Notes under the pieces: generated by a model
Seen by the model: only the letters and a program-made list of their open reading frames with translations
What the model was told of the DNA's origin: nothing
Database searches by the model: none
Program-made: the position numbers and the translations under genes
In this document: piece after piece, positions 42,826 to 51,512 of the stretch
How the letters are laid out: each line of letters starts with the position of its first letter
How positions within the stretch are numbered: the stretch's first letter is position 1
Source of the DNA: Variovorax beijingensis
GTDB taxonomy: Bacteria; Pseudomonadota; Gammaproteobacteria; Burkholderiales; Burkholderiaceae_C
Direction: 5' to 3'
Length of the DNA: 64,000 nucleotides
Assembly: GCF_007828835.1 (NCBI RefSeq)
Contig: NZ_VIVL01000002.1
Coordinates: forward strand, 310,001-374,000

Positions 42826-42905
42826 CCGGCCGTCAGTCAACGCACAAGCGGGTCCGGGCGGTCGGCGCTGTTGTCGCCCCGCTAAAATCCCGCAGGAGAA
42901 TCCGT

Positions 42906-42981
42906 GCCGCTTTAGCTCAGTTGGTAGAGCACCCGCCTTGTAAGCGGAAGGTCGTCAGTTCGATTCCGACAAGCGGCACCA
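42906..42981 (+). tRNA. tRNA-Thr (anticodon TGT)
   Basis: A complete 76-base cloverleaf with encoded CCA: acceptor GCCGCTT/AAGCGGC, D arm GCTC...GAGC, anticodon loop CTTGTAA, and T loop TTCGATT. The anticodon TGT reads ACA-type Thr codons. The A-C pair in the T stem also occurs in the E. coli counterpart. TAAAAT at 42883-42888 could serve as its -10 box. Confidence 0.96.
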
Positions 42982-43013
42982 TATCGAACATACCGGAAAG
43001 CACTCGCGCTGAC

Positions 43014-43049
43014 CGGGCAAGAAAGAAGCGGCGATCTGCCCGCTCTTTT
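43014..43049 (+). terminator. Possible terminator after tRNA-Thr
   Basis: A 6-bp stem CGGGCA/TGCCCG with a 17-base loop is followed by CTCTTTT. The loop is long for an intrinsic terminator, so this is tentative. The next gene is on the opposite strand. Confidence 0.3.
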
Positions 43050-43067
43050 CCATCTCTTGGCCGAAGA

Positions 43068-43469
43068 TCAGCAGCGGCCCTTCTTGGCCTGTCCCGGCGG
43101 GCAGTGGTATCCACCGCCGCCGCCAGGATGCTCGTCGGCATGGCGGTGTTGCGGCTCTGCGCGTCGCCAGTCGCCCTCCATCCAGCGCCATCCGCCGTCG
43201 GCCTGTACCCATCGGCCCGGCGCATAGGCGTAGTCGGGCCGCGCGGCCTGCCAGTAGCCGGAGCGCCAGACGTAGGCGCGTTCGTTCCATTGCCAGTGGC
43301 CGGGCACCCACACCTGGCCGGGCCGCGGCCCTGGCATGGGTTCGTAGCGCGGTGCAGGAGGCGCCACCTGGATCAGGCCGGGCACGTTGATGTGAACCGA
43401 AACCTGCGCCGCGGCGGGCAGTGCGGACACGGCCAGCGCGGCCGCGGCCAGAAGAGCTGAGACTTTCAT
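43068..43469 (-). CDS. YXWGXW-repeat secreted protein
   Basis: A 133-residue secreted protein with signal peptide LLAAAALAVSALPAAA and the aromatic repeat family seen as WVPGHWQWNERAYVW, WRSGYWQ, YAPGRWVQ, WMEGDWR. The family is common in betaproteobacteria and lacks a known function. The C-terminal end is His- and Gly-rich with two Cys residues. Start ATG 43469; a strong inverted repeat lies just upstream. Confidence 0.85.
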   Translation of the reverse strand: MKVSALLAAAALAVSALPAAAQVSVHINVPGLIQVAPPAPRYEPMPGPRPGQVWVPGHWQWNERAYVWRSGYWQAARPDYAYAPGRWVQADGGWRWMEGDWRRAEPQHRHADEHPGGGGGYHCPPGQAKKGRC

Positions 43470-43492
43470 TGAAACCCTTGAACATGTGGACA

Positions 43493-43511
43493 GGTCTGCA
43501 CAACGCAGACC
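43493..43511. promoter_or_regulatory. 19-bp inverted repeat upstream of the YXWGXW gene
   Basis: GGTCTGC-ACAAC-GCAGACC is a perfect inverted repeat with 7-bp arms, 24-42 bases upstream of the minus-strand start. It may be an operator or a leader hairpin. Confidence 0.35.
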
Positions 43512-43612
43512 GGCGGGAAAGTGTAATCAGCACATTCCCTGGGGTGGGGCCGGCAGCGCAGCCGTGGCCGCCGGTGCGCGCCCGTCCGCCGGTTTCGGAT
43601 GCTAGAGTCGAA

Positions 43613-43625
43613 GTGCAAGTTGCAC
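43613..43625. promoter_or_regulatory. 13-bp palindrome just upstream of the DUF1275 gene
   Basis: GTGCAA-G-TTGCAC lies between a possible -10 (TAGAGT, 43603-43608) and the ATG at 43630. Its position fits a repressor operator. It could be chance. Confidence 0.3.
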
Positions 43626-43629
43626 GCCG

Positions 43630-44418
43630 ATGCGCAGACTACGCTTTCTCACCCACCGTCACCGGGCGCCCTCCACGAACCGGCTGCTTGGCCTGCTGCT
43701 GGCCTTCAACGCCGGCGCCGTGAATGCGGGCGGGTTCCTGGTGCTGCACATGTACACCTCGCACATGACGGGCTTCGCTTCGCAGTTCGCGGACGGGCTG
43801 GTGCTGGGCAACACCAGGCTGCTGCTCAATGCGCTGGGCGCCCTCCTTGCCTTTCTGGCGGGTGCGGCGGTCTGCGCGATTCTCGTGAACTGGGGCCGCC
43901 AGCACCAGCTGCGCAGCGTCTATGCGGTGCCGCTGCTGCTGGAGGCGGCGCTCATGTTCCCGTTCGGGTTGATGGGCGCCATCACGCTGACCTGGCCAAC
44001 GCCCTTTGCCGTTCCGCTCACGGTGCTGCTGCTGTCTTTCATCATGGGGCTGCAGAACGCCGTCGGCTCCAAGACCTCCGGCGGCAGCGTCCGCACCACC
44101 CACATGACAGGCAACATCACCGATGTGGGAATGGAGCTGGGCAAGCTGTTCTACTGGAACCGGCATTCGACGCCGGCCCACGCGATGGTGCGCCACAACC
44201 GCCGCCGGATGCAGATGGCGGGGGGACTGATCGGCATGTTCGTGCTGGGCGGCATCGTCGGCGCGCTGGGTTTCAATTACATCGGCTTCGTCTGCGTGGT
44301 GCCGCTCGCGGCGCTGCTGCTGGCCGTCTCCATTCCGCCGCTCCTGGAGGACGTGCCGCGCTCCAGGCCGCTGCAGAAGCTGCTGGCGGCCTTCAGACGG
44401 CGCCCACGCTGCCCGTGA
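43630..44418 (+). CDS. YoaK-family DUF1275 membrane protein
   Basis: A 262-residue polytopic membrane protein with six or seven helices. The DUF1275 pattern is visible in LLLAFNAGAVNAGGFLVLHMYTSHMTGF, GALLAFLAGAAVCAIL, FIMGLQNAVGSKTSGGSVRTTHMTGNITDVGMELG and a C-terminal GGIVGALGFNYIGFVCVVPLAALLL segment. Function is unknown; transport has been suggested for relatives. The 3' end overlaps the convergent SDR gene by 26 bases. Confidence 0.85.
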   Translation: MRRLRFLTHRHRAPSTNRLLGLLLAFNAGAVNAGGFLVLHMYTSHMTGFASQFADGLVLGNTRLLLNALGALLAFLAGAAVCAILVNWGRQHQLRSVYAVPLLLEAALMFPFGLMGAITLTWPTPFAVPLTVLLLSFIMGLQNAVGSKTSGGSVRTTHMTGNITDVGMELGKLFYWNRHSTPAHAMVRHNRRRMQMAGGLIGMFVLGGIVGALGFNYIGFVCVVPLAALLLAVSIPPLLEDVPRSRPLQKLLAAFRRRPRCP

Positions 44419-45406
44419 CCGGCAGCACGATGCCGGTGATGTAGCTGGCGCAGCTCGGCGCGGCCAGGAACACGTAGGCAGGCGAGAGTTCTTCCGGCTG
44501 CGCGGGCCTTTGCAGGTCGGTGTTCTTGCCGAAATCCTTCACCTTCTCGGGCGGGCTGTCGGCGGGGTTCAGGGGCGTCCACACCGGCCCGGGCGCCACC
44601 GCATTCACGCGGATGCCCTTGGGCAGCAGGTTGCTGGCCAGCGACTTGGTGAAGGCATGGATCGCGCCCTTGGTGGTGGAATAGTCGAGCAGGTGCGCGC
44701 TGCCCTCCAGCCCGGTGACCGAGCCGGTATTGATGATCGAGGCGCCTTGGCCCAGGTGTGGAACTGCGGCGCGCGCCATCTGGAAGTAGCCGAAGACATT
44801 GGTCCTGAGCGTGAGTTCGAAGCGCTCGTCGGTGATGTCCTCGATGGACGCCGCATGCAGCTGGAAGGCCGCGTTGTTCACCAGGATGTCGAGCTTGCCG
44901 AAGGCCTCGATCGTCTGGTCGACCGCGTCGCGGCAGAACGCCGGATCGCAGACGTCGCCTTTGATGAGGATGCAGCGTGCGCCTTCGGCCTCCACGTGGC
45001 GCCGGGTTTCCTCGGCGTCCTCGTCTTCGTCGAGGTAGGCGATGGCGACGTCGGCGCCTTCACGGGCATAGAGCAGCGCCACGGCGCGGCCGATGCCGGA
45101 ATCACCGCCCGTGACCAGCGCCGCCATGCCTTCGAGCTTGCCACTGCCCTTGTAGTGCGGCGCTTCGAAGCGCGGGCGCAGCGTCATGTCGGCTTCGAGC
45201 CCGGGCTTGCGCAAGTGCTGTGCCGGCATCGGGTTGGCCGGCTGGGAGCGCGGCCCCGCCTGTGCGGGCGGGCTGGTTTTCTTGGCGGCGGGTTTGGCGT
45301 TGTCCTTCGCGTCCTGCGTGTGCTGAACGGCCCGCTGCCTGCTGGCGGTGTGGGCGGGTCCCCGGGACTTGGCGGATTTCGCGGGTGATGCGGTGGTCGA
45401 TTTCAT
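44393..45406 (-). CDS. SDR-family oxidoreductase, YghA-like, with basic N-terminal extension
   Basis: A 337-residue short-chain dehydrogenase. Cofactor motif TGGDSGIG near residue 100, NNAAFQ, and catalytic Tyr-Lys in YSTTKGAIHAF; it ends SYITGIVLPVTGSVGAV, typical of the YghA/YhdF group. The first 65 residues are a Lys/Ala/Pro-rich, low-complexity stretch before RFEAPHYKGSGKLEGM, longer than usual. Substrate unknown; relatives respond to general or osmotic stress. Confidence 0.86.
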   Translation of the reverse strand: MKSTTASPAKSAKSRGPAHTASRQRAVQHTQDAKDNAKPAAKKTSPPAQAGPRSQPANPMPAQHLRKPGLEADMTLRPRFEAPHYKGSGKLEGMAALVTGGDSGIGRAVALLYAREGADVAIAYLDEDEDAEETRRHVEAEGARCILIKGDVCDPAFCRDAVDQTIEAFGKLDILVNNAAFQLHAASIEDITDERFELTLRTNVFGYFQMARAAVPHLGQGASIINTGSVTGLEGSAHLLDYSTTKGAIHAFTKSLASNLLPKGIRVNAVAPGPVWTPLNPADSPPEKVKDFGKNTDLQRPAQPEELSPAYVFLAAPSCASYITGIVLPVTGSVGAV

Positions 45407-45530
45407 GTTGCATGGGCTCCTGCGTATGAAAGACCACCGTAGAACGCCGGTGCGCGGCCTGCGTAGGAATCCGTCCCGAAAGCACGCCCACCGAGGCTGA
45501 CCCCGGGCGTTCCGAGCCGCTTGAGGTGGA

Positions 45531-47252
45531 CTAAATTTCAGCGCCCTCGACCAGGAAGCGCACCCGGCGCACGCCCTGCCATTCGTCGGCATCGAGCCGG
45601 AAGGCGAGCTTCACGCGCGCGGGCAGCGGCTCGGTGTGGCCGAACCAGATGCCGTCGACCGGCTGCCCCTGGTGCCGCAGCTTGAGCGCCAGGTGCTTCT
45701 CGCCCACGAGGCGTTGCGACACCACTTCGACCTCTTCGCTGAAGGTGGGCGGGGCGAAGCCCTGGCCCCACACTTCGCGGTGCAGCGTGTCCACGAGGTC
45801 GATGCGCATGTACTCGCGTGCGATCGGCCCATCCGTTTCGATCTGGCGTGTGAGCGCGGAGGCGGCCAGCCATTCGTGCGCGACCTCGGCCAGCGCGCGC
45901 TCGAACACCTCAAACTTCTCTCGTGCCACGGTGCAGCCGGCCGCCATGGCATGGCCACCGAAGCGCAGCAGCACGCCCGGATGGCGCTTGGCCACGAGGT
46001 CGAGCGCATCGCGCAGATGGAAGCCCGGAATCGACCGGCCCGAGCCCTTGAGCTCGTGCTCCTTGCCGGGCGCGCCGCTGGCGGCGAAGACGAAGGTCGG
46101 GCGGTGGAAGCGGTCCTTGATGCGCGAGGCCACGATGCCGACCACGCCTTCGTGGAAGTCGGCATCGAACACGCTGATGGCGGCGGGCGGCGCCTCGCTG
46201 CCGTCGGCGGTGGCGCCGAACAGCGATTCGGCCAGCAGCAGCGCCTGGTCGCGCATGCCGCCCTCGATGTCGCGGCGCTCGCGGTTGATGCCGTCGAGCA
46301 TGCGCGCGAGTTCGTCGGCGCGGCCCGCATCGTCGGTCAGCAGGCACTCGATGCCCAGCGTCATGTCGGCGAGCCGGCCGGCCGCGTTGATGCGCGGACC
46401 GAGCGCAAAACCGAAGTCGAAGGTGGTGGCCACCGCGGCGTTGCGCCCCGCGGCCTTGAACAGCGCCGCGATGCCCGCGGGCAGTGCACCGGCGCGGATG
46501 CGCCGCAGGCCTTGCGCCACCAGGCGGCGGTTGTTGGCGTCGAGCTTCACCACGTCGGCCACGGTGCCGAGCGCGACCAGCGGCAGCAGCACGTCGAGCT
46601 TGGGTTGCGTGGCCGCCGTGAAGATGCCGCGCAGCCGCAGCTCGGAACGCAGCGCCAGCAGCACGTAGAACATCACGCCGACCCCGGCGATGCTCTTGCT
46701 CTCGAAGCCGCAGCCGGGCTGGTTGGGATTCACCAGCACGTCGGCGGCCGGCAGCTCGGGGCCGGGCAGGTGGTGGTCGGTAACCAGCACCTGCAGGCCG
46801 CGCGCCTTGGCGGCGGCCACGCCCTCGACGCTGGCGATGCCGTTGTCGACGGTGATCAGCATGTCGGCGCCGGTCGCGGCCACGCGCTCGGCAATCGGCG
46901 GCGTGAGGCCGTAGCCGTCGACCACGCGGTCGGGCACCAGGTAGCTCACGTTTCTTGCGCCGAGCAGGCGCAGGCCGCGCACCGCGACGGCGCAGGCGGT
47001 GGCGCCGTCGCAGTCGTAGTCGGCCACGATGCACAGGCGCTTGTCCTGCGCCATGGCGTCGGCCAGCAGCACCGCGGCCTCGCGCGTGCCGTGCAGTGTG
47101 TCGGGCGGCAGCAGGCGCGCCAGGCCGTCGTCGAGCTCGTCCTTGGCCAGCACGCCGCGCGCGGCGAACAGGCGGGCCAGCAACGGATGCACGCCGGCCT
47201 GTTCGAGCGCCCAGACCGTGCGGGGCGGAATTTCGCGGGCGATGATCTTCAC
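45531..47252 (-). CDS. recJ: Single-stranded-DNA-specific exonuclease RecJ
   Basis: A 573-residue 5'-3' exonuclease acting in RecF recombination and mismatch repair. DHH-family motifs are VADYDCDGATACAV, TVDNGIAS and VTDHHLPG, with DHHA1 motif FGGHAMAAGCTV later. It starts at GTG, overlapping the stop of the upstream gene (GTGA), so the two are co-translated. Length is normal for the family. Confidence 0.95.
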   Translation of the reverse strand: MKIIAREIPPRTVWALEQAGVHPLLARLFAARGVLAKDELDDGLARLLPPDTLHGTREAAVLLADAMAQDKRLCIVADYDCDGATACAVAVRGLRLLGARNVSYLVPDRVVDGYGLTPPIAERVAATGADMLITVDNGIASVEGVAAAKARGLQVLVTDHHLPGPELPAADVLVNPNQPGCGFESKSIAGVGVMFYVLLALRSELRLRGIFTAATQPKLDVLLPLVALGTVADVVKLDANNRRLVAQGLRRIRAGALPAGIAALFKAAGRNAAVATTFDFGFALGPRINAAGRLADMTLGIECLLTDDAGRADELARMLDGINRERRDIEGGMRDQALLLAESLFGATADGSEAPPAAISVFDADFHEGVVGIVASRIKDRFHRPTFVFAASGAPGKEHELKGSGRSIPGFHLRDALDLVAKRHPGVLLRFGGHAMAAGCTVAREKFEVFERALAEVAHEWLAASALTRQIETDGPIAREYMRIDLVDTLHREVWGQGFAPPTFSEEVEVVSQRLVGEKHLALKLRHQGQPVDGIWFGHTEPLPARVKLAFRLDADEWQGVRRVRFLVEGAEI

Positions 47253-48217
47253 AGGGCCTCCAGCACGCTGGCGGCGCGCGGCCGGTCGAACAGGCTCCTG
47301 GCCCAGCCCACCAGCCCGCGCTGCTGCACCGCATAGCGCTGCGCGGCGCGGTCGCCGCACAGCGTGAGCGTGACGTCGGCGCCGGCGGTGCAGTCGGCCA
47401 GCAGGCCGGCGATGGGGCCTGCGTCCAGTGCCTGCCATGCCGTGGCCCAGCCCAGGCCGTCATCGCGCAGCGCGGCCACGCGCAGCGCGTCGCTCACGGT
47501 CGGTGGAAGGGTGCCGGGCGAGGGGACGCCGGCCTCGAGGGCGCCGGTGCCGCTGAGCCAGAAGGAGTTGATCGGCGGCACGCCGCGCGCGGCGCGGTCG
47601 TCGTTCACGCGCTGGGTGTAGAGCAGCATCTGCATTTCGTTCTGGAGACGGCGCAGCGGCCGCGCGGCTTCGGCCAGTGGCGACCACTGCGAGATCGGAT
47701 GGCCCACCGCGCGGTCGATGGAGGCCGTGGCCAGGCCCTCGAAGATGTGCGCGCGCGCGAGCCAGCGGCCGGGCGCGGGGGAAGGGTGCAGCGCGATGCC
47801 GTCTTCCTCGAAGAAGGGATGGGCGGCGGCCAGCAGCGCGGCCGATTCGGCGGCGTCGATCTCGATCGCGGACGGGTCGCCCAGCACCACGTCGTCGATG
47901 CCCACCTGCCAGTTGCACAGCGAGACCAGGCCCCAGCCCTCGCGGTCGCCGGGTTCGGCGATGCCGGCCTGCCGGGCTTCCAGCGCGGCCCAGGGAATGC
48001 AGCCGTCGGGTGCGGAAATGCCCAGCGCCCGGGCCAGCGCCCGTTCATGGGGCGGCGAGCGCGTGCTTTCGTCCTGCGTATCGGCCTCGGCGAGCGAGAG
48101 CCGGGAGAGCAGCGCTTCGAGATTGGGCAGCCGAAGCGTGGGCAGTGCCGCGCGGCACGCCGGGGAACCGCGGCCGGCAAAGGGGATCAACAAGTGACGG
48201 GGGGAAGGTTCGGCCAT
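47249..48217 (-). CDS. RpfE-type conserved protein next to recJ
   Basis: A 322-residue cytoplasmic protein of the family annotated as RpfE-type regulatory protein or phosphoglycerate-mutase-like in betaproteobacteria. Recognisable stretches are LPTLRLPNLEALLSRL, the acidic WQVGIDDVVLGDP, the ALHPSPAPGRWLA region and NEMQMLLYTQRVNDDRAARGVPPINSFWLSGTGAL. In Xanthomonas rpfE also lies next to recJ. No catalytic motif is evident. The ATG at 48217 is favoured; an in-frame start at 48241 would add eight residues. Confidence 0.72.
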   Translation of the reverse strand: MAEPSPRHLLIPFAGRGSPACRAALPTLRLPNLEALLSRLSLAEADTQDESTRSPPHERALARALGISAPDGCIPWAALEARQAGIAEPGDREGWGLVSLCNWQVGIDDVVLGDPSAIEIDAAESAALLAAAHPFFEEDGIALHPSPAPGRWLARAHIFEGLATASIDRAVGHPISQWSPLAEAARPLRRLQNEMQMLLYTQRVNDDRAARGVPPINSFWLSGTGALEAGVPSPGTLPPTVSDALRVAALRDDGLGWATAWQALDAGPIAGLLADCTAGADVTLTLCGDRAAQRYAVQQRGLVGWARSLFDRPRAASVLEAL

Positions 48218-48250
48218 TCCCCCTATTGTCCGGGATGCCACAATCCCGGC

Positions 48251-48286
48251 ATGAAACGCCGCCCGAAGCGCGTTGGGAATAACTGA
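48251..48286 (+). CDS. Possible 11-codon upstream ORF before lolC/E
   Basis: ATG to TGA encodes MKRRPKRVGNN, a strongly basic peptide. It begins six bases after a CACAAT box (48239-48244), the leaderless-type spacing seen elsewhere in the window, and ends five bases before the lolC/E start. It may couple translation to lolC/E; it may equally be a chance frame. Confidence 0.25.
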   Translation: MKRRPKRVGNN

Positions 48287-48291
48287 AAAAT

Positions 48292-49540
48292 ATGCGACTT
48301 CCTTATGAACTGAAGCTCGGCTGGCGCTACACGCGCGCAGGCCGGGCGACGCGGCGCAACGGCTTCATCTCCTTCATCTCCGGCGTGTCGATGCTCGGCA
48401 TCGCATTGGGGGTGGCGGCGCTGATCATCGTGCTCAGTGTGATGAACGGCTTCCAGAAGGAAGTGCGCGACCGCATGCTCGGCGTGGTGTCGCACATCGA
48501 AATTTTGTCGCGCGACGGACAGGCGCTGCCCGACATCGATGCCATCACGGCTGCCGCCCGCAAGAACCCCGAGGTGATCGGCGCCGCGCCCTTCATTGCC
48601 ACGCAGGCGCTCATCGCGCGCGGCGAGGACATGAAGGGCACGCTGGTGCGCGGCATCGTGCCCAAGCTCGAACCCGAGGTGACCGACATCGCCACCACGG
48701 CGCAGAAGGGCACGCTCGACAAGCTGGTGCCGGGCGAGTTCGGCATCGTGCTCGGCGGCGAACTGGCACGTTCGCTCTTCGTGCAGCCGGGCGACCAGGT
48801 CACGCTGGTGGCGCCGGGCGGCCAGGTCACGCCGGCCGGCGTGGTGCCGCGGCTCAAGCAGTTCACCGTGGTGGGCACCTTCGATTCGGGCCACTACGAA
48901 TACGACTCGGCGCTGGCCATGATCCATGCGGAAGACGCGCAGCGCGTGTTCCGGCTCGAAGGCCCGACCGGCATCCGCATCAAGCTCAAGGACCTGAACG
49001 AGGCACGCGAGGTGGCCGACCAGATGGCCGTCACGCTGCCGGGCCAGTTCCTCATCCGCGACTGGACGCGCCAGAACAAGACCTGGTTCGCGGCCGTGCA
49101 GGTCGAGAAACGCATGATGTTCATCATCCTCACGCTCATCGTGGCGGTGGCGGCCTTCAACCTGGTGTCCACGCTGGTCATGACCGTGACCGACAAGCGC
49201 GCGGACATCGCCATTTTGCGCACGCTGGGCAGTTCGCCGCGCAGCATCATGGGCATCTTCGTGGTGCAGGGGGCGATGGTCGGCGTGATCGGCACGGTGG
49301 CCGGGCTGCTGCTGGGGCTGGGCATTGCCTACAACATCGACGTGATCGTGCCGGCGCTCGAGCAGCTGTTCCATGCGAGCTTCCTGCCCAAGGACATCTA
49401 CCTGATCAGCAAGATGCCGAGCGATCCGCAGCGCAGCGACATCATGCCGATCGCGATCATTTCGCTGGTGCTGGCTTTTCTTGCAACGCTGTATCCCAGC
49501 TGGCGCGCGAGCCGCGTCAATCCCGCCGAGGCCCTGCGCT

Positions 49541-49548
<8 letters not shown>
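48292..49548 (+). CDS. Lipoprotein-releasing ABC transporter permease LolC/E
   Basis: A 418-residue inner-membrane subunit of the Lol exporter that extracts outer-membrane lipoproteins. The N terminus has [14 protein letters not shown] and [32 protein letters not shown] (first helix); a large periplasmic domain follows, then three C-terminal helices with the FtsX-type end [21 protein letters not shown]. Only one LolC/E gene is here beside lolD, so the complex may be a homodimer (LolF type) or use a second gene elsewhere. Overlaps lolD by eight bases. Confidence 0.9.
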
Positions 49549-50248
<700 letters not shown>

Positions 50249-50342
50249 ATTGCCGATGCCGCTTGCCACGGCGCATGCAATGTCGCGAAACTGTCCGTCT
50301 GCGCGGCACGAGGCCGTGCAATCACAGGAGCGCTTCTTCATC

Positions 50343-50939
50343 ATGGAAACCGACGACGACACCCCGCCCGCGGCCACCGCCGAGCCGCGCAATTCGTACC
50401 TCGAAGAAAAAGCCTTCAAGTCGCGCACGCTGCTGATCTTCGGCAGCATCACCGACTCCGTGGCCGCCGACGTGACGCGCAGGCTCATCGCGCTCGACGC
50501 CGACAGCGCGGACAAACCCATCGACATCCTGGTGAGCTCGCCCGGCGGCCACCTGGAGTCGGGCGATGCCATCCATGACATCGTGCGCTTCATCTCCGCG
50601 CCGGTGAACATGATCGGCACCGGATGGGTGGGCAGCGCCGCCACGCACCTGTACCTGGCGGTGCCGCGCGAGCGGCGCGTGTGCCTGCCCAACACGCGCT
50701 TCCTGATCCACCAGCCCAGCGGCGGCGCCGGCGGGCAGGCGACCGACATCGCGATCCAGGCGCAGGAAATCATCAAGGCCCGGCACCGCATTGCGCACGA
50801 GATCGCGCGCGAGACCGGCAAGCCGATCGACGTGGTGCTGGCCGACATCGAGCGCGACCGCTGGCTCTCGGCTGCCGAGGCGGTCGAATACGGCCTGGTC
50901 TCGCGCATCATCCAGCGCAAGACCGAGCTGCATGCCTGA
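50343..50939 (+). CDS. ClpP-like serine protease (ClpP paralogue)
   Basis: A 198-residue ClpP-family protein. The catalytic triad is conserved: Ser98 (WVGSAAT), His123 (LIHQPSGG) and Asp172 (ERDRWLSAAEA). It diverges from standard ClpP in the handle and around the Ser (usual ASMGAFLL is changed to GSAATHLYL). The ATG at 50343 has AGGAG upstream; an earlier frame start at 50250 lacks support. No clpX or clpA is adjacent. It could form its own or mixed oligomers with the main ClpP. Confidence 0.85.
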   Translation: METDDDTPPAATAEPRNSYLEEKAFKSRTLLIFGSITDSVAADVTRRLIALDADSADKPIDILVSSPGGHLESGDAIHDIVRFISAPVNMIGTGWVGSAATHLYLAVPRERRVCLPNTRFLIHQPSGGAGGQATDIAIQAQEIIKARHRIAHEIARETGKPIDVVLADIERDRWLSAAEAVEYGLVSRIIQRKTELHA

Positions 50940-51329
50940 TCAGGCCTTGGGCTTGTAGGCCACCACGTCGATCTCGACCCTGGCGTCGACCATCAGCCGC
51001 GCCTCGGTGGTCGAGCGCGCCGGCTTGTTTTCACCGAAGTAGCCCATGTAGATGCGGTTGAAGGCACCAAAGTCGCGCGCGTCCTGCAGCCAGACGGTGC
51101 TCTTGCAGACGTCGTCGAGCGTGGCGCCCGCCAGCGCCAGCACTTTCTCCAGGTTTTCCATCACCTGGCGCGTCTGCGCCTCGATGCCGCCCACCACGAT
51201 CTCGCCTTCGGCATTGGCAGGCACCTGGCCCGACACGTAGATGAAATCGCCGGCGCGCACGGCCGGGGAGAAGGGGCGGGCCTGGCGGTCCGAGGCGACG
51301 GGCGGGGCGCCGAGGTATTCGAGCGGCAT
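50940..51329 (-). CDS. ridA: RidA family enamine/imine deaminase
   Basis: A 129-residue RidA/YjgF protein. The key Arg105 (PARSTTEARL) and Glu120 match the active site that hydrolyses reactive 2-aminoacrylate and related enamines to keto acids. IYVSGQVPANAEGEIV and VCKSTVWLQDARDFGAFNRIY are family blocks. It is transcribed away from the peptide-importer/D-amino-acid deaminase operon; PLP-dependent deaminases release just such enamines, so a shared role is plausible. Confidence 0.93.
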   Translation of the reverse strand: MPLEYLGAPPVASDRQARPFSPAVRAGDFIYVSGQVPANAEGEIVVGGIEAQTRQVMENLEKVLALAGATLDDVCKSTVWLQDARDFGAFNRIYMGYFGENKPARSTTEARLMVDARVEIDVVAYKPKA

Positions 51330-51360
51330 GGGAAGACTCCTGAAAAGAATGAAAAAAGGC

Positions 51361-51420
51361 GGATCGCAAGTATCGATCCAATCTGAAAATTTGTTTCAGA
51401 AAAACCCACAAACAAGGGTT
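51361..51420. promoter_or_regulatory. Three successive inverted repeats between ridA and the peptide operon
   Basis: GGATCG-N7-CGATCC (51361-51379), TCTGAAA-N5-TTTCAGA (51382-51400) and AACCC-N8-GGGTT (51403-51420) lie head to tail, the first two both 19 bp long and two bases apart. They are placed 40-100 bases upstream of the predicted start of the operon and close to the divergent ridA start. They are candidate operators for the RpiR regulator encoded at 58378. Confidence 0.45.
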
Positions 51421-51432
51421 AACACGGATGAT

Positions 51433-51449
51433 TTGGCATGGATAGTGCT
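51433..51449 (+). promoter_or_regulatory. Sigma-54-like promoter candidate of the peptide operon
   Basis: TTGGCATGGATAGTGCT matches 11 of 13 fixed positions of the -24/-12 consensus, with GG and GC exactly ten bases apart. The predicted start is near 51460, leaving a 53-base leader. No sigma-54 activator is encoded nearby, so the call is tentative. Confidence 0.45.
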
Positions 51450-51465
51450 TCAAAGTGCGGGCCGA

Positions 51466-51480
51466 AAAGAAAATTTCTTT
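51466..51480. promoter_or_regulatory. 15-bp AT-rich palindrome in the operon leader
   Basis: AAAGAAA-A-TTTCTTT is a perfect palindrome around one base, just downstream of the predicted start and 32 bases ahead of the ATG at 51513. It could be a repressor site or chance. Confidence 0.3.
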
Positions 51481-51512
51481 CACAATTTGCCTGCCCCCAC
51501 GAAGGAGTTCCC

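Noticed and set aside
42883..42888. TAAAAT as a firm tRNA-Thr promoter
   Set aside because: Position fits, but no -35 box is seen at 16-18 bases, so it is only mentioned in the tRNA entry.
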